Positions 29,506 through 35,235 of a stretch of DNA of 37,065 nt are shown here, piece by piece. A program made the position numbers and the translations under genes. The stretch is from the IMG/VR virus record IMGVR_UViG_3300025789_000087, positions 1-37,065 of that record; one strand, 5' to 3'. The stretch's first letter is position 1; each line of letters starts with the position of its first letter. The notes beneath the pieces were generated by a model. It saw only the letters and a list, made by a program, of their open reading frames with translations. It did no database searches and was not told the origin of the DNA. The DNA is from a virus.

Positions 29506-30207
29506 TTAATCAAAGTTACCGTATGGGTATGTTGTAGCATTACCAATGTTGTAGTCGGCTTGTGTATAACGCAAAGTAATATTTACTTGACCTGCGTTAA
29601 CTGAAGTCAAACCAGTTGCTGTCAATGCCAAAGTTACTACTACTTGGCTAAACCATGTAGGCTGTTGACCAGGTTGTACGTTCTGAACATCTTGCAATGT
29701 ACCATTAGCATTGTCTAACTGAGTTGATGTATAAGTAGCGTATGTACGACCAGCAGCTGTAATAGCAGCAGAAGTGCCATAAACACCAGTAGTAGTAGTA
29801 AAAGCGTTAGAGATGTATGGTTGGATTGAAGTTACAGCGTGTGTACCATCAGTTGGAGTAGTGCCTTGCTCAATGATTACATCAATTAAGTTTGAACCGT
29901 ATGGGAGCAAGAATACTGCACCGCGGTAGTTAGTACCAGTAGCATCAGCAGTAGGAGCAGCAGCAACAGTTGGGCCAGAAGTGCTATAAGCACCAGCTTG
30001 TGGGGTCCAAATAGTACCAATGTTGTTAGGGATATTGTTTGAGCTAACAAATACGCCAGATGCGCCGCCGTAGTTAGTTGTGCCTGGAGTTGTTACAGCA
30101 AAGTCCAAAAATGCGTTTTGAACTAATTCTGCCGTACCAACGCAGCGTTGTGGACCCATACGCTGTTCACCAGCTAAAATTGGGCCTGAAAATGTAGAAC
30201 GTGCCAT
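29506..30207 (-). CDS. Virion structural protein
   Basis: The 233-residue protein begins MARSTFSGPILAGEQRMGPQ, an N-terminus I have seen on capsid-associated or structural phage proteins. RGAVFLLPYGSNLIDVIIEQ and PTWFSQVVVTLALTATG mark beta structure, and the rest is G/T/A/Y-rich. It is the first minus-strand gene downstream of the capsid block after the plus-strand island, with a good AAGGA Shine-Dalgarno. It is probably a capsid decoration or minor structural protein. The exact role is unknown. Confidence 0.68.
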   Translation of the reverse strand: MARSTFSGPILAGEQRMGPQRCVGTAELVQNAFLDFAVTTPGTTNYGGASGVFVSSNNIPNNIGTIWTPQAGAYSTSGPTVAAAPTADATGTNYRGAVFLLPYGSNLIDVIIEQGTTPTDGTHAVTSIQPYISNAFTTTTGVYGTSAAITAAGRTYATYTSTQLDNANGTLQDVQNVQPGQQPTWFSQVVVTLALTATGLTSVNAGQVNITLRYTQADYNIGNATTYPYGNFD

Positions 30208-30295
30208 GATAAGATTCCTTATGCAAAAGTTCCCGTACCAATCATTGCATTGTCTGCTGGGGCAGTCCGGTACAGGTAATCACCCAGATACGCCT

Positions 30296-30342
30296 AGTTT
30301 ACACTAATTATTCTTTTGTGTGTAATCATTTTTATGTAAAAT
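30296..30342. promoter_or_regulatory. Candidate divergent promoter/operator
   Basis: This segment lies between divergent genes in a ~165-base stretch with no other gene. On the plus strand a weak TTTGTG (30315-30320), 16-base spacer and TAAAAT (30337-30342) lie ahead of the gene at 30374. On the minus strand TTACAC (30320-30325), 18-base spacer and TAAACT (30296-30301) point toward 30207. The half-sites TTACAC (30299-30304) and GTGTAA (30320-30325) form an inverted repeat 21 bases apart, as for a dimeric repressor site. It is a candidate only. Confidence 0.35.
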
Positions 30343-30373
30343 GGGTGGTATTAGATAAATAAATGGGGTGGGT

Positions 30374-30520
30374 ATGAGTGCTTGGCTTATCATAGTTACG
30401 GGGCTAATTTACGCCTACATATCAGTAGAGCAAGGGTCTAAAGGTAACTGGGCTATGTCTATGGTGTACGCAGGGTACGCTTTCTCTAACGTAGGTCTAT
30501 ATTTAATGGCAACAAAATGA
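30374..30520 (+). CDS. Small two-helix membrane protein
   Basis: The 48-residue ORF begins at 30374 after a G-rich GGGGTGGG leader and overlaps the next gene by ATGA. It encodes MSAWLIIVTGLIYAYISVEQ, then GSKGNWAMSMVYAGYAFSNV and GLYLMATK. These are two hydrophobic segments joined by a short polar stretch. Similar 'IYAYISVEQ...KGN...VYxGYAxSNVGLYL' proteins are familiar to me from uncultured aquatic phages, and no function is assigned. It is the first gene of the only plus-strand operon. Confidence 0.8.
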   Translation: MSAWLIIVTGLIYAYISVEQGSKGNWAMSMVYAGYAFSNVGLYLMATK

Positions 30521-30954
30521 CAACTATTGTGGGTGATTGGGGTAGAAAGTTACTAGTAGCTGATAGCCAGTTTACCGATAGCGACTCTGGCATCAAATAT
30601 TTTGAAGATAAAATTTTTCCAATTGATGGTGGCTGGTTAGGCGTTGCTGGCAACTATGTCGATGCGGAAAAAGTTTTAGACTACCTTAGCAAGAAAACTA
30701 AAACTAAACCTAAACTTAAATCAGATAGCTCGTTTTTAAAACTGACTAAAGAAGGCTTGTTTTCTTGCGGAGATGATTTAGAATGGGAAAGAGTACGAAC
30801 TTTTATGGCTATTGGCAGTGGTTCAATGGCTGCAGAAGTGTGTATGCGTATGGGGTTACATCCCCATGAGGCAGTTAGTTGGGCTTGTAATGTAGATGTA
30901 AATAGTCACGAACCAATCAAAACATACTCCTTAGACGATAAAGATGCCATATAA
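30517..30954 (+). CDS. HslV/proteasome-beta-like Ntn hydrolase
   Basis: The 145-residue protein begins MTTIVGDWGRKLLVADSQFT, matching the HslV (ClpQ) start MTTIV, where Met removal exposes the Thr nucleophile (T2). D16 in VADSQ and K32 in EDKIFPI fit the HslV active-site Asp and Lys. FMAIGSGSMAAEVCMRMGL (96-114) matches the conserved IAIGSGGxxAxAAA helix entry. HslV is the peptidase of the HslUV protease. This copy is shorter than typical (~175 residues) and no HslU ATPase is visible. It could degrade host or phage proteins with a host unfoldase, or be a derived structural Ntn fold. It overlaps the HNH gene by 11 bases. Confidence 0.83.
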   Translation: MTTIVGDWGRKLLVADSQFTDSDSGIKYFEDKIFPIDGGWLGVAGNYVDAEKVLDYLSKKTKTKPKLKSDSSFLKLTKEGLFSCGDDLEWERVRTFMAIGSGSMAAEVCMRMGLHPHEAVSWACNVDVNSHEPIKTYSLDDKDAI

Positions 30955-31303
30955 AGACCCTATAGTACGTAAAGAAAAACATAAAGAATATAGTCGTAAG
31001 CACTATGAAAAAACATTAGAAGCAACAAGAGCTAGGACTGAAAGGTCTTCTAGGACTGGCAAAGAAAAATGGGATGCATTTAAAGATACACTTAAATGTG
31101 CAAGATGCGATGAGAAGCATATAGCTACCCTAGACTTCCACCATATAGATCCAGCCGATAAAGAGTACACAGTAAGTAAGCTAATCAGTAACAAAATGTT
31201 TACTAAAGCTTACAAAGAGATTAAAAAGTGCATTGTGCTATGCGCAAACTGCCACAGAAAACACCATTATGAAGAGCAGAAAAAGCAAAGCCCCGCCTTG
31301 TGA
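30944..31303 (+). CDS. HNH endonuclease
   Basis: This 119-residue protein has a basic N-terminal arm rich in K and R. A zinc/HNH module follows: C52-x2-C55, DFHHIDP (64-70), and C100-x2-C103 followed by HRKHH. This is the standard cysteine-flanked ββα-metal nuclease pattern. Phage HNH enzymes act in DNA packaging, or as free-standing homing or restriction-like nucleases. Here it sits on the opposite strand next to the capsid gene, in a two-to-three-gene island. That is consistent with a mobile homing gene or a packaging-associated nuclease, and I cannot decide which. Its stop lies in the loop of the terminator hairpin. Confidence 0.88.
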   Translation: MPYKDPIVRKEKHKEYSRKHYEKTLEATRARTERSSRTGKEKWDAFKDTLKCARCDEKHIATLDFHHIDPADKEYTVSKLISNKMFTKAYKEIKKCIVLCANCHRKHHYEEQKKQSPAL

Positions 31304-31310
31304 GCGGGGC
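31278..31310 (-). terminator. Intrinsic terminator of the capsid operon
   Basis: A perfect 7-bp stem GCCCCGC/GCGGGGC (31290-31296 with 31304-31310) has a 7-base loop. On the minus strand it is followed by TTTGCTTTTTCTG. It lies just beyond the major capsid gene, so it ends head-operon transcription. The plus-strand side has no T-tract, so it is directional. Confidence 0.85.
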
Positions 31311-31348
31311 CTGCACCAAGTAGTCGAAACCGCTTGGGGGGTTAGTTC

Positions 31349-32251
31349 TTAATAAGAACCGTAGATTCCTAGTGGATCAGACCAACCGAAGCTGTAACGC
31401 TCACGAGACTTGTAACGAACGTTACCTGTATCGAAATCACCGTCCATAGAATTCTGGAGTGGTGTGCGCTCGAAGTGCTTCAAACCATTAGGTACATCAG
31501 TTGTCAAGAACCAAGCATTGGTAGCGGTCAAGAAGTGGTTAATTGTGTAACCTTCTGGAACAGAACCGTTGTTCTTAATTGCATTGATGTCGTTGTTGTT
31601 TGTGCCAACGCGCAATTCAGTTTCGAGCAAACGAGTTGCAACGAATTGGAGTGCAGGTGGAACAACTAACTTACGTGGTTTAGCAGCGATCAAGAGGCCG
31701 CGCTCATCTGTCCAAGCAGCGATTTGAATAACAGCATTTTCCAACGCAGTTTCGTTCAAGTCAGCAGGAGTAGATGGAGTGTTGGCGTTTGAGCCACCGT
31801 TTACCAATGGGTGTGCGCTATTGAGTAATGATACGCCATCGCCACCGGTATAAGCAGCAGAGAAAGCGTTGTTCAATACAGCAGCAGCTTTAACCTGTTT
31901 GGTATAAGCCATAGCACGAGCCAAGCCTTTGGTGTAACGAGCGGATAACGAGTCATACAAGTTATCTTCGATAGCTTCTTCAGTCAAGCTGAAGCCCAAA
32001 GCGATTGTTTCGTGGTTGTAACGTGCAGTCCATGCTTCTTGCGCGTTGTCGTAAGCGATTGCAGAACCTTCGCCCTTGACTGGTGCAGCGCTAAAGCCGG
32101 ACAGTTTTGTTTCTTCTTCAAAAGAACGCTCAGAAGTCTCAGTTTCGTAGATCTCTTTGTGTTCTTCACCATAGCGAGCGTACTCTAATCCGAACAATGC
32201 ATTCAGTCCAGGGAGCAACTCTTTCAGTAGTTGTGCGCGTGAAATAGCCAT
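31349..32251 (-). CDS. Major capsid protein (HK97-fold type)
   Basis: The 300-residue protein begins MAISRAQLLKELLPGLNALF, GLEYARYGEEHKEIYETETS and EEETKLSGFSAAPVKGEGSA. It has the elongated N-terminus, mixed alpha/beta middle (SLTEEAIEDNLYDSLSARYT) and C-terminal ERTPLQNSMDGDFDTGNVRY usual for phage major head proteins. I recognise the first ~110 residues as a major capsid protein family of uncultured podoviruses. It lies after a scaffold-like gene and before a strong terminator, as expected for the most highly expressed head gene. There is no obvious N-terminal cleavage domain, so maturation by a prohead protease is not evident. Confidence 0.88.
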   Translation of the reverse strand: MAISRAQLLKELLPGLNALFGLEYARYGEEHKEIYETETSERSFEEETKLSGFSAAPVKGEGSAIAYDNAQEAWTARYNHETIALGFSLTEEAIEDNLYDSLSARYTKGLARAMAYTKQVKAAAVLNNAFSAAYTGGDGVSLLNSAHPLVNGGSNANTPSTPADLNETALENAVIQIAAWTDERGLLIAAKPRKLVVPPALQFVATRLLETELRVGTNNNDINAIKNNGSVPEGYTINHFLTATNAWFLTTDVPNGLKHFERTPLQNSMDGDFDTGNVRYKSRERYSFGWSDPLGIYGSY

Positions 32252-32265
32252 TTATAGCTCCTTAA

Positions 32266-33159
32266 TTAAAGTGTAGCTGCAGAAGCAGTGTTGTTGTAGT
32301 ACTCGTGGTTACCGAAGTTGAACTTAATCAATACTTCTGGATACTGAGTAAACACCAATGTGCTTGATGCAGGGATTGTCATGGTTGTAGATGCAGTGCC
32401 TGTTGGGCTGTTAACTGTTACAGGAGCGCTGTTCAAAACAACTGAAGTAGCACCAGCAGTAGCAGCTGTAGAAACCCAAGAACCTGTACCAACATATTGA
32501 CCGTTAGCAGCAATGTAACCTACTTCTGTACCAACTGGCAAAGCTACAGGAATAGCAGCGCAAGTAATAGTAGCAGTAGAAATGCTGGTGAAGGTAGATG
32601 TTGAAGAGGTAGCTGAATCACGAGCCAAGTCAACGATACGGAAAGGCAATGTGCCAGTATTAGCAGCAGAAGAAGCTAATACAGCATTGTATGAATCACC
32701 GTTGTTGATAGAACCAGTTAAGTCAGAGCCAGCAATGTTCAAACCGATCATTGAAGTCGCAGCAGAACCAATAGTGGTACCGCCTTGAGATGTAACGACA
32801 GCAGATTTGAAAATTGTGTCAGGATCGTCAGTCACGATAGCAACTGCGTCACCAGCTAAAGTATTTGCAGGCCAGTATTGGCTGAAAGTCTTTTGCTTAG
32901 TAACTGGGTTGGTGAAAGAACAACCTAAAAATACGCCTACAATTCCGTTACCAGCTGCACCAGTGGTAGAAGTACCACCAGTAGTTACAACTGTGCGTGT
33001 TACGAAACCGCGAGCAATACCTACTACGTCGCCATAAAAAATATTAGTGCCAAAGCCGTACTGGATCGGAATGTTGCGTGTCGAACCAGAGAAAACTTGA
33101 CCACCAATAAGATTTAAAGGCTTAAACCCGTATGGACCGGGTACTGTTGGATATGCCAT
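32266..33159 (-). CDS. Head decoration/minor capsid-like protein
   Basis: The 297-residue protein begins MAYPTVPGPYGFKPLNLIGG and contains VFSGSTRNIPIQYGFGTNIF, YGDVVGIARGFVTRTVV and NGIVGVFLGCSFTNPVTKQK. S/T/G/A-rich beta sequence follows, and it ends FTQYPEVLIKFNFGNHEYYN. This type of protein, immediately upstream of the capsid gene, typically covers the head surface or forms a capsid cement. Its length is comparable to the capsid protein. The decoration role is inferred from position and composition. Confidence 0.75.
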   Translation of the reverse strand: MAYPTVPGPYGFKPLNLIGGQVFSGSTRNIPIQYGFGTNIFYGDVVGIARGFVTRTVVTTGGTSTTGAAGNGIVGVFLGCSFTNPVTKQKTFSQYWPANTLAGDAVAIVTDDPDTIFKSAVVTSQGGTTIGSAATSMIGLNIAGSDLTGSINNGDSYNAVLASSAANTGTLPFRIVDLARDSATSSTSTFTSISTATITCAAIPVALPVGTEVGYIAANGQYVGTGSWVSTAATAGATSVVLNSAPVTVNSPTGTASTTMTIPASSTLVFTQYPEVLIKFNFGNHEYYNNTASAATL

Positions 33160-33176
33160 TTGAAATCTCCTAAAAT

Positions 33177-33626
33177 TTATTTACCTTTGCCAAAGCTGGA
33201 CGAAGATCTACTTTCTTTAAAAATAGGCATCCGCGCATCGCTTTGACGCATTAAATTATTATCTACAGCCTCAGTCTGTTTCTGTGTCATTTCAGCATAA
33301 TAAGCTTGCTGTTGTTCTACAAATTCAGTTGGGGTTTTGCAAAGTAATAACCCGCCAATCTCGATATTGTCCTTAAAGCGACCATCTGGATCAACTAACA
33401 GTTTAAATTTGGGTTGTTCTTCGATTCTTACTGGTTCCCAGCCTTCTCTCAATTTTGATGAAAGATTACGGGGATCAGCTTGATTTAACATCGAAACACG
33501 AATCCAACGGTACGAATATCCAGCCTCTTTGTCCGGCTCAGGGAGAAGCTCTGGTGGGCGCCACTGCTTAGGACGCTCAGTAAGTTCTCGGGTATCAATT
33601 TCACGACTTAATTTATTACTAGCCAT
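33177..33626 (-). CDS. Small head-region protein, unknown
   Basis: The 149-residue protein contains PPELLPEPDKEAGYSYRWIR, then NLSSKLREGWEPVRIEEQPK, LLVDPDGRFKDNIEIGGLLL and CKTPTEFVEQQQAYYAEMTQ. It ends in a basic SSSSFGKGK tail. It is predicted mixed alpha/beta. I recall similar short genes between scaffold and decoration genes in podoviral head operons, with no assigned function. A head-assembly factor is possible. Confidence 0.65.
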   Translation of the reverse strand: MASNKLSREIDTRELTERPKQWRPPELLPEPDKEAGYSYRWIRVSMLNQADPRNLSSKLREGWEPVRIEEQPKFKLLVDPDGRFKDNIEIGGLLLCKTPTEFVEQQQAYYAEMTQKQTEAVDNNLMRQSDARMPIFKESRSSSSFGKGK

Positions 33627-33627
33627 T

Positions 33628-34623
33628 TTAGGCCTCCACTTTCAAAAGTTCACGGACGTATTGCTCTGGGGTTAAACCTAGTCTCTTTGCCAACGCTACT
33701 TGTGTCGTTGTTAATTTGACTTTTTTAGAAGCAGTGCTTCTGGTTGCAGGCGCTACTACCGTGCTGGGTTTGGCTTTAGGGGGATTGTCTTCCTTAGCTT
33801 TTACCGCCACTTCTTCCGCATCCTCAAATTGCTCTGGGAAGCGTTTCCGCATTGTTTTGTCCAACGTAGCGTAATATTGTTCAGATCCAATCACGACTCC
33901 TTGCCGTTTAAGCTTTTCATGTAAGCCTAAGGCTGATGCAGTCATCTCTTCGTCCTGTCCGAACCAAGGATTTTCTTCCTGCCAAGCCATAACGCGAGCG
34001 TCTGGTTTTGGCGGAGATTGGTACTGTTCCTCTCTTTTTACCTCAAATTTCTCTTCTTGTAAAGGTGGCATCTTAAAGTTTTTAACTTTGTCAAGCCTTA
34101 AAGCAGCGTCAGTCATAAGCTGTTGCGCTTCCATTACCTTTTCAGCGTCGCCAGAATCATAAGCTTCTTTGTACGCTTTTCGAGCAATTTCGAGTTGCAT
34201 ATCAGCAGAACTCTTCATGGCATCTACATATTCTTTCTCGCCATTTGAGAGCATACTTTTGATACGCTTGTTTTCGTCTAGCAGACGTTGGGCAGCATTA
34301 ATTGCTTCGTGCCGTTCACGTTCTGCCGCTTCTTTAGCACGTCGCTCATCATTCCAGACTTTCTTCATTTTGATGAGTTTGACCTTAGCTTCTTCACTAT
34401 AGTTGTCAAGTTCGTCTACTTCTAAACGTAGCTTTTCAACTTCTTCCGCAGGCATGGGTGGTCGTTTTTGACGAGCTTCTTTGGGTGTATCGTCTTCGAT
34501 TTCAATCTCGAATTCAGCTTCGGGTTTACCCTTAGCTTCTTGGTTTACTGTTTCTTCTTCGGGTTTACCCTTAGCTTCAATTTCATCGGGAAACTCAAAT
34601 TCAACTTTTTCAAAATCAGCCAT
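33628..34623 (-). CDS. Scaffolding-like protein
   Basis: This 331-residue protein has an acidic disordered N-terminus (about 1-55, rich in E, D, K). A long helical charged region follows (60-200, for example VEKLRLEVDELDNYSEEAKV and ERRAKEAAERERHEAINAAQ), then a proline linker. A short basic helical tail begins VKLTTTQVALAKRLGLTPEQ and ends VRELLKVEA. An acidic coiled coil ending in a helix-turn-helix-like capsid-binding tail is typical of podoviral scaffolding proteins, which guide procapsid assembly and then leave. It sits just before the decoration and capsid genes. There is no protease domain, so it is not a fusion with a head protease. Confidence 0.8.
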   Translation of the reverse strand: MADFEKVEFEFPDEIEAKGKPEEETVNQEAKGKPEAEFEIEIEDDTPKEARQKRPPMPAEEVEKLRLEVDELDNYSEEAKVKLIKMKKVWNDERRAKEAAERERHEAINAAQRLLDENKRIKSMLSNGEKEYVDAMKSSADMQLEIARKAYKEAYDSGDAEKVMEAQQLMTDAALRLDKVKNFKMPPLQEEKFEVKREEQYQSPPKPDARVMAWQEENPWFGQDEEMTASALGLHEKLKRQGVVIGSEQYYATLDKTMRKRFPEQFEDAEEVAVKAKEDNPPKAKPSTVVAPATRSTASKKVKLTTTQVALAKRLGLTPEQYVRELLKVEA

Positions 34624-34634
34624 TGTTCGGCTCC

Positions 34635-35045
34635 TTAGTAGTCAGAACGTTTAATGCCGCGTGGGTCAAGGACTGTAGCTTCTACTGTATCCTCGTTAAT
34701 CATGCGGAACTCACGACCATGAATCAGCAAGCGGGTGCCTGCGTTAGGTCTTACGATTACGAAATCTCCTTTTTGGCACCAAGGCCCTGTTGGATATCGG
34801 TCTTTATCGGTGTAGCAATCTGGGCCAAGCTCAACGACAAATAGTACTGTTGCCAGCATTTCTTCACGTTTTGCAATAGCGTCAGCTTTGATAAGCCCGC
34901 TTTCGTATTCTTTTTCTACTTCGGGTACTGCGCACAAGATACGGTAGCCTTGCGGTTTTGGTAGTTGTGTTGCTTTTTCTTCTGCTGCTCTATCTAGAAC
35001 TTGTGCTAGATCTACTGCTTGGGATAAATCTAAGGCATCATTCAT
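34635..35045 (-). CDS. GroES-like co-chaperonin
   Basis: The 136-residue protein has an N-terminal extension of about 30 residues. A GroES-type core follows: GYRILCAVPEVEKEYESGLI (33-52), whose SGLI corresponds to the GG(I/L)V mobile-loop tip, then LATVLFVVELGPDCYTDKD, GDFVIVRPNAGTRLLIHGRE and FRMINEDTVEATVLDP. The GxxVIV, G(T/K)(R/E) and I-x-G-x-(E/D)(Y/F)-x(5)-D-(D/T) pattern matches GroES strands. Phage co-chaperonins such as T4 gp31 replace host GroES so GroEL can fold the capsid protein. Its place between portal and scaffold supports that. The tryptophan-cysteine-rich loop around GPWCQ is specific to this protein. Confidence 0.82.
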   Translation of the reverse strand: MNDALDLSQAVDLAQVLDRAAEEKATQLPKPQGYRILCAVPEVEKEYESGLIKADAIAKREEMLATVLFVVELGPDCYTDKDRYPTGPWCQKGDFVIVRPNAGTRLLIHGREFRMINEDTVEATVLDPRGIKRSDY

Positions 35046-35235
35046 TGTCCGAATGCTCCATACGTTGTGTGAGGTCTGTGATTATTAAACATGCGGATTC
35101 AAGTCCTCGTAACTGCCCGCATATATACCTATATTCTTCAAAGTCTTTACAGTTCCCGTGCGCAAGCGCTTCTTGTAACATCTGCATCCGGTCTTTGTAC
35201 TCACTTAAAAGAAACTCTAGATTTCTGTCCATCAT
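35038..35235 (-). CDS. Small helical protein beside portal
   Basis: The 65-residue protein is mostly helical (LEFLLSEYKDRMQMLQEALA, GQLRGLESACLIITDLTQRM) with a short cysteine-containing turn (HGNCKDFEEYRYICG). It overlaps the portal gene upstream by 4 bases and the GroES-like gene downstream by 8 bases. I recall small genes of this size in the same position in other phages, but no function. A head-assembly accessory is plausible. Confidence 0.62.
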   Translation of the reverse strand: MMDRNLEFLLSEYKDRMQMLQEALAHGNCKDFEEYRYICGQLRGLESACLIITDLTQRMEHSDNE

